Origin: CAUZIR01 sp034421295
GTDB taxonomy: Bacteria; Chloroflexota; Dehalococcoidia; Lucifugimonadales; UBA2962
Reading direction: 5' to 3'
DNA: 64,000 nucleotides
NCBI GenBank assembly: GCA_034421295.1
Contig: DAOUKM010000003.1
Span: forward strand, 197,194 to 261,193
Shown here piece by piece: positions 44,643-54,515 of the stretch; position 1 is the first letter of the stretch, and every line of letters begins with the position of its first letter. The translations under genes and the position numbers were made by a program. Under the pieces are notes generated by a model, which did no database searches, had not been told where the DNA came from, and saw only the letters and a program-made list of their open reading frames with translations.

Positions 44643-45203
44643 ATGGCTATCGAAGACGTCGTAAAGGACGCTCACGATCGCATGGGCAAGTCGGTCGAGG
44701 CCCTTAGGCGGGAACTGTCCACAATCAGGACCGGCCGGGCCAGCCCCCGTCTATTGGACTCGATCCAGGTCAACTATTATGGCACCTTAACCCCGCTCAA
44801 CCAGCTGGCCACCATCACGGTGCCGGAGGCCAGGGTCTTGCTCATTCAGGTCTGGGACCGTGGAGCGTCCGCCGATGTGGAAAAGGCCATCCTGGCCTCC
44901 GACCTGGGTCTGACCCCTAACAGCGATGGCGAGGTCATCCGTATAACGCTGCCGGTACTCACCGAGGAGCGGCGCAGGGAACTGGTGAAGGTCGTGGCCC
45001 GCAAGGCGGAGGACGGCCATGTAGCTGTCCGCAACATCAGGAGGGCCTCCATAGAGGGGCTTCGAAAGCTGGAAAAGGATGGCGAGATAGGCCAGGACGA
45101 GGGACGCCGAGCGCAGGACCAGGTTCAGAAGATAACCGACAGCTACATCGGCGAGATGGACGGACTCAGGAAGGACAAAGAGTCCGAGGTGCTCGAGGTA
45201 TAG
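44643..45203 (+). CDS. frr: Ribosome recycling factor
   Basis: This 186-residue protein, of standard length, splits post-termination ribosomes with EF-G. LRRELSTIRTGRASPRLLD at the N-terminus and DGEVIRITLPVLTEERRREL are family signatures. It lies 71 bp after pyrH with GAGGAG upstream of the ATG. Confidence 0.98.
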   Translation: MAIEDVVKDAHDRMGKSVEALRRELSTIRTGRASPRLLDSIQVNYYGTLTPLNQLATITVPEARVLLIQVWDRGASADVEKAILASDLGLTPNSDGEVIRITLPVLTEERRRELVKVVARKAEDGHVAVRNIRRASIEGLRKLEKDGEIGQDEGRRAQDQVQKITDSYIGEMDGLRKDKESEVLEV

Positions 45204-45245
45204 CGGTGCCATGAGCCGCGACGTCTTTGGACCGGTGAACGTGGT

Positions 45246-45953
45246 ATGAGGGCAGATGTCCCGGGGCATGTCGCGATCATCATGGACGGCAACGGTCGCT
45301 GGGCCAAAGAGCGTGGCTGGAGCCGTTCAGAAGGCCACCGCCTCGGCACGGAGAACGTTCGCCGGGTCGTGCGGGCTCTGGCCAGGCGGGGCGTCGGCTA
45401 CGTGACGATTTACGCCTTTTCCACTGAGAATTGGGACAGGCCCGCCCACGAGGTTCACTCGCTGATGGAACTGCTGGGACGCACGATAGAGTCGGAGACG
45501 GCGGTCCTGCACGCCGAGGGCGTCAGGATCAGGCATCTGGGCAGGCTGGACAGGCTGCCCGAGTCCCTGCAGGCGGCCGTTGAGCGGAGCGTTGAACTGA
45601 CCCGCCACAACACCACCATCAACCTCAGCGTGGCGTTCGACTACGGCGGCCGGGAGGAGATAGTCGGAGCCGCCCGCCGACTGATCGAATCGGGCGTAGA
45701 TGCCCGTGACCTGACCGAGCAGATGCTGGCGGCCGAGCTGTATACGGCCGGCATGCCGGACCCGGACCTGATTATCCGCACCGCGGGGGAGATGCGCCTC
45801 AGCAACTTCCTGCTCTGGCAGTCGGCCTACGCCGAGTACTACTCGACGTCTACCCTGTGGCCTGATTTCGACGAGACCCATCTGGAGCTGGCGCTCGAGG
45901 AGTACGAACGCAGACAGAGGCGTTTTGGCCGCATTGAGGCGGCGGCACCCTAG
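45246..45953 (+). CDS. uppS: Undecaprenyl diphosphate synthase (cis-prenyltransferase)
   Basis: This 235-residue enzyme adds isopentenyl units to farnesyl diphosphate for cell wall lipid carriers. MDGNGRWAKERG holds the catalytic Asp14. YAFSTENW and DLIIRTAGEMRLSNFLLWQ are the other signatures. The usual substrate-site sequence has GE-x-RLSNF, and this is kept. It lies before cdsA, as is common. Confidence 0.97.
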   Translation: MRADVPGHVAIIMDGNGRWAKERGWSRSEGHRLGTENVRRVVRALARRGVGYVTIYAFSTENWDRPAHEVHSLMELLGRTIESETAVLHAEGVRIRHLGRLDRLPESLQAAVERSVELTRHNTTINLSVAFDYGGREEIVGAARRLIESGVDARDLTEQMLAAELYTAGMPDPDLIIRTAGEMRLSNFLLWQSAYAEYYSTSTLWPDFDETHLELALEEYERRQRRFGRIEAAAP

Positions 45954-45956
45954 AGG

Positions 45957-46841
45957 GTGACCACGGTGTCTGGCAATCGGGCCGGAGCCGGGCCGTTTGG
46001 CGAAGGTATCGGCCCGGACCTGCTGCGGGGCGAACTGGCGCGGCGCTTTGCCGCCTCGGCCGTCCTGCTGCCGATCGTGCTGGCGGCGGTATGGGGAGGC
46101 GGCAACTGGCTCGCCGCACTGCTTGGCGCCGCGGCTGTCATCGGCTCCCATGAGTTGACGCGCATGGCGGCCGGGCTCGGATCCAGACCGGTGGTCCCGG
46201 TGGCGCTGACATGGTCCGTCGGACTGGTTGTCGCAGCTCATCTTCATGCCGCCGGGCACCCGCTCATACTGACCGTCGTGCCGGCGCTTGCCGGTGGAGC
46301 GCTGGTCTCTGCGGCGGCCGTGGGAGCGGGTCGCGGTCCAGCGAGTTGGCGAGCCGATTTTTCGGCCACCGCCGGATCCGCACTGTTTGCGGGGGGACTG
46401 CTCGGGTTCGGGGCGCTCTTGAGGGGTCTGGGTGACGGTGCCGAGTGGGCGATCGCGATGCTGCTCATTATCGCGGCGGCCGACGTGGGAGCATATGCGG
46501 TCGGGTCCCGCTACGGCAGGCACAAGCTCGCGCCGTCGATATCGCCGGGCAAGAGCTGGGAGGGCGCCGTTGCCGGCCTGGCGGCGGCTGTGGCGGTGGC
46601 GATTGCCCTGGGGGCAGGATTCGGGCTGGCTGTATCGGTGTCGGTGGCGGCCGGGCTGGGGGCGCTGATGTGGGGCGGCGCCCTTGCAGGTGATCTGCTG
46701 GAGTCCGGCCTCAAGCGTCGCGCCGGGGTCAAGGATTCCGGTAGCCTCATTCCCGGTCACGGAGGCCTTTTCGATCGACTCGATTCGATAGTCCTTAACC
46801 TGGTGCTCTGCTACTGCTTTGTGCGCTGGGTGGCGGGTTGA
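45957..46841 (+). CDS. cdsA: Phosphatidate cytidylyltransferase
   Basis: This is an integral membrane enzyme of 294 residues (or 291 from GTG at 45966, which has AGAGGG eight bases before it). It makes CDP-diacylglycerol. Several membrane helices are rich in Ala, Gly and Val. ISPGKSWEGAVAG and the C-terminal signature SGSLIPGHGGLFDRLDS carry the active-site residues. It follows uppS by three bases and abuts dxr. Confidence 0.95.
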   Translation: MTTVSGNRAGAGPFGEGIGPDLLRGELARRFAASAVLLPIVLAAVWGGGNWLAALLGAAAVIGSHELTRMAAGLGSRPVVPVALTWSVGLVVAAHLHAAGHPLILTVVPALAGGALVSAAAVGAGRGPASWRADFSATAGSALFAGGLLGFGALLRGLGDGAEWAIAMLLIIAAADVGAYAVGSRYGRHKLAPSISPGKSWEGAVAGLAAAVAVAIALGAGFGLAVSVSVAAGLGALMWGGALAGDLLESGLKRRAGVKDSGSLIPGHGGLFDRLDSIVLNLVLCYCFVRWVAG

Positions 46842-48047
46842 GTGACCGGTCGGCGCGCGAGTGGGAGTAGGAACGTGAACAGGAAGAGGAAGGGAATCGC
46901 CCTGCTCGGTTCCACCGGCTCGATCGGAACCCAGACACTGGATGTCGTCAGGCGCTTTCCCGACCGGCTGAAGGTGGTGGGGCTGGCGGCGAGGCGCTCG
47001 TTGGACCTGCTGGGAAGTCAGGTCCGAGAGTTCGGACCCAGGCTGGTGTATTGCGAGGGGGACGATCGAGAGCGGGCGGCGCTCCTGGAGGAAGGCAGCG
47101 CCCTGTGTTCGCTTGAGGAGATGGCTCTTGACGAGGAGGTCGACCTGCTGGTCACCGCGACCGTGGGGGACATCGCGCTTCCCCCCACACTTGCGGCACT
47201 CAGGGCCGGCAAGACGGTCGCTCTGGCCAACAAGGAGTCGATCGTCATGGCCGGCGATCTCCTCACCAGGGTTGCGGCCCAGCACGGCGGCGCCCTTCTG
47301 CCCATTGACAGCGAGCCCAACGCCATCTGGCAGTGTCTGCGCGGTGAGGAGCGCACCGTCTCACGCCTGATCATCACCGCCTCGGGCGGAGCGATGCGCC
47401 GCGCAACGCCCGAGCAGCTCGCCCGGGTCACGCCCGATCAGGCGCTGCAACACCCGACCTGGGTTATGGGCCCGAAAATCACGATCGACTCCGCCACCCT
47501 GATGAACAAGGCCTTTGAGGTGATAGAGGCCAGGTGGCTGTTCGACGTGCCCTGGGAGCGCATAGAGGTGGTGATCCACCCTCAAAGCATGATTCACTCG
47601 ATGGTCGAGTTCGACGACGGCTCGGTGAAGGCCCAGATCAGCCCGCCCGACATGAAGCTCCCGATCCAGTATGCGCTGCTGCATCCGGAGCGCCTGGAAA
47701 ACGCAGAGATATGCAGGTTCGACCCGGTGGCCACAGGCGCGCTGACATTCGAGAAGCTGGACGGCGATCGCTATCCGTGCTTCGCCCTTGCGATGGATTA
47801 CGGGAGGCGAGGGGGTACATGGCCGGCCGCCCTGTGCGGGGCGGACGAGATGGCTGTCGACAGTTTCCTGGCCGGGGACATCGCCTTTACCGATATCCCC
47901 GGGGTGATCGAGCGGACGCTGATGGGTCACCAGGCTGTCAATGAGCCAACGGAGGATGACGCACTTGAGGCGGCCCGCTGGGCTCGCGCCAGGGTCGCCG
48001 ACCTGGTGCGGGAGGCCCGGAATGACTCTCGTCCGGACAGGGCATAG
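46842..48047 (+). CDS. dxr: 1-deoxy-D-xylulose 5-phosphate reductoisomerase
   Basis: This NADPH enzyme makes MEP from DXP. It has 401 residues from GTG at 46842; a GTG at 46875 with GGAG upstream may be the true start. LLGSTGSIGTQTLDV binds NADPH. LPIDSEPNAIWQ and MGPKITIDSATLMNKAFEVIE hold the metal ligands. The gene lies with ispG in one operon, so two MEP-pathway genes are here. Confidence 0.97.
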   Translation: MTGRRASGSRNVNRKRKGIALLGSTGSIGTQTLDVVRRFPDRLKVVGLAARRSLDLLGSQVREFGPRLVYCEGDDRERAALLEEGSALCSLEEMALDEEVDLLVTATVGDIALPPTLAALRAGKTVALANKESIVMAGDLLTRVAAQHGGALLPIDSEPNAIWQCLRGEERTVSRLIITASGGAMRRATPEQLARVTPDQALQHPTWVMGPKITIDSATLMNKAFEVIEARWLFDVPWERIEVVIHPQSMIHSMVEFDDGSVKAQISPPDMKLPIQYALLHPERLENAEICRFDPVATGALTFEKLDGDRYPCFALAMDYGRRGGTWPAALCGADEMAVDSFLAGDIAFTDIPGVIERTLMGHQAVNEPTEDDALEAARWARARVADLVREARNDSRPDRA

Positions 48048-48108
48048 GGGAGTCACGGGTGACCTCTCCCGCCGTAAGCCCCGGACCACGATGAAGGCCT
48101 AAGGAGCG

Positions 48109-49308
48109 ATGTTCGACATACCTTCGTGGCTCCTCATAATTCCCGTTCTGGGATTCCTGATATTCGTCCACGAGCTGGGGCACTTCGTGACCGCCAAGTG
48201 GTTCGGGATCAGGGTCACGGAGTTCGGGTTTGGATTTCCACCGCGTCTACTAGGCTTCCGATTCGGGGACACGGTGTACACCCTCAACCTCATCCCCCTG
48301 GGCGGCTTCGTCAAGATGGTGGGAGAAGAGGATCCCTCCGATCCCCACAGCTTCGCCCGGCAGCACCGCTGGAAACGGGCGATCGTCTTGGTCGCCGGGT
48401 CATTCATGAATCTGGTGGTGCCGGTCGTGATCTTCACCGTGCTGTTCATGCTGCCCCACGACAAGCTGGTGAGCAGCGAGGTGATGATCGCCGGTGTAGC
48501 CCCCGGCTCGCCGGCGCAGGAGGCCGGTCTGCGGGGAGGCGATACGATCCTTCAGGTCGACGGACAGCGGGTCACCGAGCCGAGGCATCTGGTCGACATC
48601 GTTCAGGGCAAAAGGGGAAGTCCGGTTGAACTCGTGGTGAGAAGGGGCTCTCTGGTCTCCGGCCTCGGCTCGTCTCCGGAACTGGCCGTGACCGATGCGC
48701 TCTTGCTGACCCCAAGATTGGATCCGCCAGAGCTGACCGTGGTTGAGACCGTCGCCGATCCGGCAACCGAGGTCTCCCTCAGAGACGCGCGCCGCTATAA
48801 CCCGTCCCTGGAGCTGGGTGACACCCTTACCCAGGGCGCCATCGGCGTTTCCATCGTGCTGGCCAACCCTATAATCCGCCCGGCGACCGAGCCCATCTGG
48901 CGCGCCTTTCCGATGTCGTTCCGCACCATCGGGGACATCCTGGTGGTGACCAAGGACGGGATCACCCAGGGGCTGTCCTCGGGGCGGAACCCCGGCGTGG
49001 CCGGCCCCATAGGCATTGCCCAGGCCACGGGGGAGGTGGTGGACGAGCTGGGCTTTTCGTGGGTGTTCCAGCTCACGGCGCTGCTCAGCGTATCGCTGGG
49101 CATCATGAACATCCTGCCCATTCCCGCCCTTGACGGCGGTCGCCTCCTTTTCGTGGTGATAGAGTGGGCCCGCGGGGGCAAGCGCATCTCGCCCCGGCAC
49201 GAGGGCCTGACGCACATGATGGGATTTGCGGTGCTCATCGGTCTGATCGTCGTTATCAGCTATTTCGACGTGCTGCGCGTCTTGAACGGTGGCAGCATCC
49301 TGCGGTAG
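48109..49308 (+). CDS. rseP: Site-2 zinc metalloprotease RseP/MlcA family
   Basis: This intramembrane protease has 399 residues. HELGHF at 21-26 (His21, Glu22, His25) is the zinc site in the first membrane helix. A PDZ domain (PAQEAGLRGGDTILQVDGQ) follows. The NILPIPALDGGRLLF segment near the end supplies the other ligand. Family members cut membrane-bound anti-sigma factors. It sits between dxr and ispG, a common arrangement. Confidence 0.95.
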   Translation: MFDIPSWLLIIPVLGFLIFVHELGHFVTAKWFGIRVTEFGFGFPPRLLGFRFGDTVYTLNLIPLGGFVKMVGEEDPSDPHSFARQHRWKRAIVLVAGSFMNLVVPVVIFTVLFMLPHDKLVSSEVMIAGVAPGSPAQEAGLRGGDTILQVDGQRVTEPRHLVDIVQGKRGSPVELVVRRGSLVSGLGSSPELAVTDALLLTPRLDPPELTVVETVADPATEVSLRDARRYNPSLELGDTLTQGAIGVSIVLANPIIRPATEPIWRAFPMSFRTIGDILVVTKDGITQGLSSGRNPGVAGPIGIAQATGEVVDELGFSWVFQLTALLSVSLGIMNILPIPALDGGRLLFVVIEWARGGKRISPRHEGLTHMMGFAVLIGLIVVISYFDVLRVLNGGSILR

Positions 49309-49318
49309 CGTGGGCAGC

Positions 49319-50458
49319 ATGAAGCGTAGAGTCTCAAAGCCCATATACGTCGGCGGCGTCAAGGTAGGTGGGGATGCCCCCATATCCGTACAGACCATGA
49401 CCAAGACCGACACCCGCGACGTCGATGCGACCGTGCGCCAGATCGAGGAGGCCACCGAGGCCGGCTGCGACATAATCCGCTGCGCGGTGCCGGACAAGCA
49501 GGCGGCCGAGGGTCTGGCCGAGATCGTCAGGCGTTCGCGCGTGCCGGTCGTCGCAGACATCCATTTCCACTATCAGCTGGCCCTGATTGCTCTGGAGAGC
49601 GGTGTGGACTGCCTGCGATTGAACCCGGGCAACATCCGCGACCGCGAGAAGGTCGAGACGATCGTAAAGGCGGCCAAGGAGCGGCGTGTGCCCATCCGCA
49701 TAGGCGTAAACTTCGGCAGCCTACCCCCGGTGGGCGGCATAGGGGCGACCCGCGGGGTGTCTCGCCACACCGACCGGGTAAACGAGCTTCCGAAGGCCGG
49801 TGAGGCGGAGATCGGGCAATACACCGTGGTAGACCACATGGTGGAGACCGGCCTGTGGGAAATCGGCATCCTTGAGGACCTTGACTTCGACCTGATCAAG
49901 ATCTCCCTCAAGGCCTTTGATATCGACACCACCATCGAGGCCTACCGCCGCATGGCCGGCCTGGTTCCATACCCCCTGCACCTCGGGATCACGGAGGCCG
50001 GTACGGCCAGGGCTGGCAGCATCCGGAGCGCGATGGGCCTGGGCGCCCTCCTGTACGAGGGTATCGGCGACACCATAAGGGTTTCGCTCTCCGACGAGCC
50101 GGCCGAGGAGATCTACACCGGCATCGAGATCCTCAAGTCGCTGAACCTGCGCAAGGAGGGTGCAACGCTGGTCGCCTGCCCTTCGTGCGGACGTGCGGAC
50201 GTCGACATTCGCGGTTTGGCCAATGATGTCGAGGAGCTACTGCGCAAGACCAAGACGCCGGTGAAGGTGGCGGTTATGGGCTGCGAGGTCAATGGGCCGG
50301 GTGAGGCAAAGGATGCCGACGTGGGCATAGCCGCAGGCGTGGGACGCGCGATCATCTTTCGCAAGGGAAGAAAGTCGAAGATAGTCGAAGAGTCCGAAAT
50401 GCTCGCTGCGCTGATGGAGGAGATCCGCGAGGTCGAAAAGGAGCTAGCGCAGGTCTAG
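49319..50458 (+). CDS. ispG: (E)-4-hydroxy-3-methylbut-2-enyl-diphosphate synthase
   Basis: This iron-sulfur enzyme of the MEP pathway has 379 residues from ATG 49319. The region from 49289 overlaps rseP and is unlikely to be translated. VGGVKVGGDAPISVQTMTKT starts the TIM barrel. Cysteines in PSCGR and the GCEVNGPGE segment bind the [4Fe-4S] cluster. It lies 10 bp after rseP. Confidence 0.97.
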   Translation: MKRRVSKPIYVGGVKVGGDAPISVQTMTKTDTRDVDATVRQIEEATEAGCDIIRCAVPDKQAAEGLAEIVRRSRVPVVADIHFHYQLALIALESGVDCLRLNPGNIRDREKVETIVKAAKERRVPIRIGVNFGSLPPVGGIGATRGVSRHTDRVNELPKAGEAEIGQYTVVDHMVETGLWEIGILEDLDFDLIKISLKAFDIDTTIEAYRRMAGLVPYPLHLGITEAGTARAGSIRSAMGLGALLYEGIGDTIRVSLSDEPAEEIYTGIEILKSLNLRKEGATLVACPSCGRADVDIRGLANDVEELLRKTKTPVKVAVMGCEVNGPGEAKDADVGIAAGVGRAIIFRKGRKSKIVEESEMLAALMEEIREVEKELAQV

Positions 50459-50476
50459 TCTGGCCTCCGCGCGCCA

Positions 50477-52186
50477 GTGCGCCTCTCAAAGCTCTTCGGC
50501 AAGACCCTACGCGAGGACCCGGCCGAGGCCGAACTCGCAAGCCACAAGCTCATGCTCCGTGCGGGCATGATCCACCAGGTGGGATCCGGCATATACGGCT
50601 ATCTGCCGCTCGCATGGCGCTCGCTCAGGAAGATCGAACAGATAATCCGTGAGGAAATGGACGCGGCCGGGGGACAGGAGATGCGCCTTTCCGTCCTGCA
50701 GCCGCGCGAGCTCTGGGACGCGACCGGACGCACCGAGGCCTTCGGGGACGACCTGTTCACCCTGAGGGACAGGCGAGACCGCACGCTGGTTGTAGCGCCC
50801 ACCCATGAGGAAGAGCTGGCCACCATGGTCCGCTCCAATGCCGCCTCCTACCGGGACCTCCCAAAGCTCCTTTACCAGATACATACCAAGTTCCGCGACG
50901 AGCCCAGGCCTCGGGGAGGGCTGATCCGGGTCCGTGAGTTCGACATGAAGGACGCCTACAGCTTCGACGTGGACGAGGAGGGTCTGGCCCGCAGCTACGA
51001 TCGCATGGTCGATGCATACAAGGCCATATATCGCAGGGCCGGGATGGACGTAGTTCAGGCCGAGGCCGACAGCGGGGCGATCGGCGGTAAGGACTCGCAC
51101 GAGTTCATTCTGCTGTCCGAGTCCGGAGAGGACACGATCATGCTCTGCGAGGGCTGCGATTACGCGGCCAACATCGAAAGGGCTGCCTTCCGCAAGTCCC
51201 CGAATGCCGACGAGGAGTTGGGCGAGCTCAAGGAGGTCCATACACCGGGCAAGCGGACCATCGAGGAGGTGACCGAGTTCCTGTCACTCCCGGTGGACAA
51301 GACCATAAAGGCCGTCTTCTACCATTGCGGAGGTGAGGTCCTAGTAGTCGCGATTCGCGGCGACCTTGAGGTCAACGACGTCAAGCTCGGCAGGGTGGTC
51401 GGGAGGGCGGATATCAGGTTGGCCACTCCCGAGGAGGTCAAGGAGGCGGGGCTGGTGTCGGGCTCGGCGTCTCCCGTCGGGCTCAAGGGGTGCAGGGTCA
51501 TAGCCGACGACTCGATTGGATTGGGCAGTAACTTCGTAGCCGGAGCCAACAGGGAGGACTACCACCTGCTGAATGTCAACTTCCCCCGGGATTTCAGCGT
51601 TGATGTGGTGGCGGACATCGCACTGGCTGGGGAGGGGGACGATTGCCTCATGTGCCAGGGCTGTCAGATGGTCGAGCGCAGGGGAATCGAGGTGGGCCAC
51701 GTCTTTAAGCTGGGCACCCAGTATGGCGAGGCGCTGAGCGCGCAGTTCTCGACTGAAGAGGGCCGGCAGGTACCCGTGACAATGGGATGCTACGGCATCG
51801 GACTGGGGCGAATGCTCGCCGCCGCCATCGAGCAGCACCACGACGAGCGCGGCATCATCTTCCCCGCCTCGATTGCCCCCTATCAGGTCCACCTGGCTGC
51901 GCTGAACTCCAACCGACCCGAGGTGGCGGCGGCCGCCGAGGATCTGGAGATGCGCCTGGAGGCGGAAGGGGTGGAGGTCCTGCATGACGACCGCTCGGAA
52001 TCGGCGGGCGTAAAGTTCACCGACGCCGACCTGATCGGCCTTCCGGTGCGGGTCGTAGTCAGCCCTCGCAACATCAAGCAGGGGGTTGTCGAGATCAAGT
52101 CGCGGGATCACGAGCAATCCATTACGGTCGCCGATGCAGAGGCGGTGGACCGGGTCAAGACAATCCTCCTTGAGAGGGGCGTTTAG
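50477..52186 (+). CDS. proS: Prolyl-tRNA synthetase
   Basis: This is a 569-residue bacterial-type ProRS, a class II synthetase charging tRNA-Pro. The GTG start is at 50477. The catalytic core (GIYGYLPLAWR, PTHEEE, FRDEPRPRGGLIRVREFDMKD split around motif 2) and the motif 3 GCYGIGLGRM are seen. An editing insertion (VFYHCGGEVLVVAI) lies at about 260-400. The anticodon domain is at the end. It lies 18 bp after ispG and closes the long operon. Confidence 0.97.
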   Translation: MRLSKLFGKTLREDPAEAELASHKLMLRAGMIHQVGSGIYGYLPLAWRSLRKIEQIIREEMDAAGGQEMRLSVLQPRELWDATGRTEAFGDDLFTLRDRRDRTLVVAPTHEEELATMVRSNAASYRDLPKLLYQIHTKFRDEPRPRGGLIRVREFDMKDAYSFDVDEEGLARSYDRMVDAYKAIYRRAGMDVVQAEADSGAIGGKDSHEFILLSESGEDTIMLCEGCDYAANIERAAFRKSPNADEELGELKEVHTPGKRTIEEVTEFLSLPVDKTIKAVFYHCGGEVLVVAIRGDLEVNDVKLGRVVGRADIRLATPEEVKEAGLVSGSASPVGLKGCRVIADDSIGLGSNFVAGANREDYHLLNVNFPRDFSVDVVADIALAGEGDDCLMCQGCQMVERRGIEVGHVFKLGTQYGEALSAQFSTEEGRQVPVTMGCYGIGLGRMLAAAIEQHHDERGIIFPASIAPYQVHLAALNSNRPEVAAAAEDLEMRLEAEGVEVLHDDRSESAGVKFTDADLIGLPVRVVVSPRNIKQGVVEIKSRDHEQSITVADAEAVDRVKTILLERGV

Positions 52187-52249
52187 CCGTCTATAAACGC
52201 GGGTTTCGTCACTGGTGGGCCCTGTTGCCCTGTGCTAAAATCGCCGAAC

Positions 52250-52261
52250 TTCTCTAGAGAA
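52250..52261. promoter_or_regulatory. 12-bp palindrome before the flavin monooxygenase gene
   Basis: TTCTCTAGAGAA is a perfect palindrome that ends 11 bp before the ATG, and its AGAGAAAGG tail is also the ribosome site. A TAAAAT at 52236-52241 may be a -10. A repressor site is possible. Confidence 0.45.
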
Positions 52262-52272
52262 AGGCATCCACT

Positions 52273-53475
52273 ATGGCATTGCCGCCCCGAATGAAATTCG
52301 GAATCTTCATGGCCCCCTTCCACGCACTGGGGGAGAACCCGAACCTGTCGTATCACAGAGATCTCGAGCTGATGGAGTGGCTCGACTACCTTGGCTACGA
52401 TGAGGCCTGGATCGGTGAGCACCACAGCGCAGGATGGGAGACGATCCCCAGCCCCGAGTTGTTCATGGCTGCGGCGCTGGAGCGCACAAGGACCCTGCGG
52501 CTCGGCAGCGGGGTGACCAGCCTGCCGTATCACCATCCCCTGATGGTGGCCAACAGGTTCATCCAGCTGGATCACCACAGCCGGGGGAGGGTGATGCTGG
52601 GCTGCGGCCCGGGGGCGCTGACCGGCGACGCCTACATGATGGGCATAGAGCCCCCCACCCAGCGCCCCCGCATGCAGGAGGCCGTTGGGATAATCAAACG
52701 CCTCTGGACGGAGACCGAGCCGATCACCTACGAGTCGGACTGGTTCGTCCTGAGGGAGGCCCGCCTGCACCTGCGGCCCTACACTCATCCCCATCCCGAG
52801 ATTGCGGTGGCGGCGGTCCAGTCGCCATCCGGGATGGTCACCGCCGGCAGGCACGGGCTGTCGGTGCTTTCCCTGAACGTGGTAGCTGACCGCGGAAAGG
52901 GTCCGAAAACGCAGACCAAGACCCTCGCAGATTTCTGGAAGATCGCCGAGGAGACCGCCGAAGAGCACGGGCAGACGATGAACCGCGAGAACTGGCGTGT
53001 GGTGGTCCATACCCACGTGGCGGAGACACGAAAAGAGGCAATCGAGCAGGCCCGAGAGAGGGCCGGCTGGTACCAGCGCGACTACTTTGAGAACACCCTG
53101 GGCGTGGAGGCTCCCTTCCCGGATCTGCCCAAGGAAAAACTCGTCGACAAGCTGACCGCCGAAGGGGTCTGGGCCGTTGGCACGCCGGACGACATCATAG
53201 AGACGATCTACCGCCTCGATGAGCAGACGGGCGGGTTCGGCGGTTTCCTGATCCAGGCGACCGAGTGGGGAACCAGGGAGCAGGTGAGACACAGCTACGA
53301 GCTCATCGCCCGCTACGTAATGCCCAGGTTCAAGGGGCAGTTGACCGGTGTCGAGGACTCGCAGAAGTGGTACGCCGAGAGCCGTAAGTTCCTCAACGAC
53401 CTGCGGGTGCAATCGCTCGACCAGGCACAGGAGCTATACGATAGGCGCAAGGCCCAGGTCGGCTCGGGGAGCTGA
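52273..53475 (+). CDS. LLM-class flavin-dependent monooxygenase
   Basis: This 400-residue bacterial-luciferase-like protein has MKFGIFMAPFH at the start, DEAWIGEHHS, and LRLGSGVTSLPYHHPLMVA for the flavin site. Such enzymes oxidise substrates with FMNH2 or F420H2 and oxygen. The substrate is not evident; the form resembles limonene- or alkane-type monooxygenases. Paralogues are many in SAR202 Chloroflexota, which supports the taxonomy guess. A clear terminator follows. Confidence 0.9.
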   Translation: MALPPRMKFGIFMAPFHALGENPNLSYHRDLELMEWLDYLGYDEAWIGEHHSAGWETIPSPELFMAAALERTRTLRLGSGVTSLPYHHPLMVANRFIQLDHHSRGRVMLGCGPGALTGDAYMMGIEPPTQRPRMQEAVGIIKRLWTETEPITYESDWFVLREARLHLRPYTHPHPEIAVAAVQSPSGMVTAGRHGLSVLSLNVVADRGKGPKTQTKTLADFWKIAEETAEEHGQTMNRENWRVVVHTHVAETRKEAIEQARERAGWYQRDYFENTLGVEAPFPDLPKEKLVDKLTAEGVWAVGTPDDIIETIYRLDEQTGGFGGFLIQATEWGTREQVRHSYELIARYVMPRFKGQLTGVEDSQKWYAESRKFLNDLRVQSLDQAQELYDRRKAQVGSGS

Positions 53476-53508
53476 CCGGCGCGCCGAGAGTCCGATAGTC
53501 TGGGAAAC

Positions 53509-53543
53509 GGCGGGAGACCCTTTCGGGCCTCCCGCCTTCTTTT
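53509..53543 (+). terminator. Rho-independent terminator
   Basis: GGCGGGAG pairs with CTCCCGCC around an inner CCC/GGG with one A-C mismatch and a TTTC loop. TTCTTTT follows. It lies between the monooxygenase and the SDR, which starts within 20 bp. Confidence 0.8.
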
Positions 53544-53561
53544 GTGATGGAGGAAAGGGCT

Positions 53562-54431
53562 ATGGCCGGCAGACTACAGGGTGAGGTCGCGATAGTGACC
53601 GGGGGAGGCTCGGGGATCGGAGGAGCGTGCGCCGTCCGCTTTGCGCAGGAGGGCGCGGCCGTCCTGGTCGCCGACCTTGACGCCGAGCGTTCTGCCGGCA
53701 TCATCGGGGAGATCGAGTCGGCGGGAGGCGCAGCTGCCTACGCGAGCCTGGACGTTCGCCGTGAGAGCGACGCGGCGGACATGGTGGCCAAGGCCGTGTC
53801 CGAGTTCGGACACGTGGACATCCTGGTCAACAATGTCGGCGGCGGCAAGGGTGATGATCTGATCGGGGAGCTCGATGAGGAGACCTGGGACTGGAACTTT
53901 GATTTCTGCCTGAAGTCCACCTATTTCTGCACCAGGGCCGCGCTTCCCGAACTGCTCAAGCGGACCGAGGCTCGACCCGACGCGGCGATAATCAACCTGT
54001 CGTCCGTTAACGGCATCACCGCCATAGGATTGCCCGCCTACGCGGCCGCCAAGGCAGGCGTGGTGATGTTCACCCAGAACCTGGCGATCACGTATGGTCC
54101 CATGGGTGTGAGATCGAACGTCATAGCCCCGGGCACGACCCTGACTGACTTCTGGAAGCCGATCGTGGAGTCCGATCCGCAGATGGTGCAGCGGCTGGCA
54201 GAGCTCTATCCTGTCAGGCGCCTGGGCCGGCCGATCGACATTGCGAATGCGGCCCTGTATCTGGCCTCCCCGGAGGCCTCCTTCGTGAATGGTGTCACGC
54301 TACCTGTCGACGGTGGCTTTATGGCCGGGACCGACGCCTTCGTCAAGGCCGCAGCGGGAGATCGGAACCCCCGCGACCTGTGGGGTAAGGAGACCGGCCA
54401 GCACCCTGGCGATCCCCTGACCGACAGATAG
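53562..54431 (+). CDS. SDR family NAD(P)-dependent oxidoreductase
   Basis: The ATG at 53562 has GGAGG upstream and gives 289 residues. TGGGSGIGGA binds the cofactor, and NNVGGG is the NNAG-like strand. Ser in NLSSVN and YAAAKAG give the catalytic Ser-Tyr-Lys triad. The C-terminus is of the 3-oxoacyl reductase type (PVRRLGRPIDIANA). The substrate is unknown. It could act with the upstream monooxygenase. Confidence 0.92.
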   Translation: MAGRLQGEVAIVTGGGSGIGGACAVRFAQEGAAVLVADLDAERSAGIIGEIESAGGAAAYASLDVRRESDAADMVAKAVSEFGHVDILVNNVGGGKGDDLIGELDEETWDWNFDFCLKSTYFCTRAALPELLKRTEARPDAAIINLSSVNGITAIGLPAYAAAKAGVVMFTQNLAITYGPMGVRSNVIAPGTTLTDFWKPIVESDPQMVQRLAELYPVRRLGRPIDIANAALYLASPEASFVNGVTLPVDGGFMAGTDAFVKAAAGDRNPRDLWGKETGQHPGDPLTDR

Positions 54432-54515
54432 CCTGGTCCCAGGCCTCATACGCCTTCACCGGTTCCCTCCGGGCTGCCCCCACCCGTGCAATGTCACGTA
54501 GCTGACAGCTTCAGG

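Noticed and set aside
45327..47285. 652-codon minus-strand frame
   Set aside because: Antisense to uppS, cdsA and dxr, all with clear motifs; such frames are common in high-GC DNA.
48400..49560. 386-codon minus-strand frame
   Set aside because: Antisense to rseP and ispG.
52183..53412. 409-codon minus-strand frame
   Set aside because: Antisense to the flavin monooxygenase; no family resemblance.
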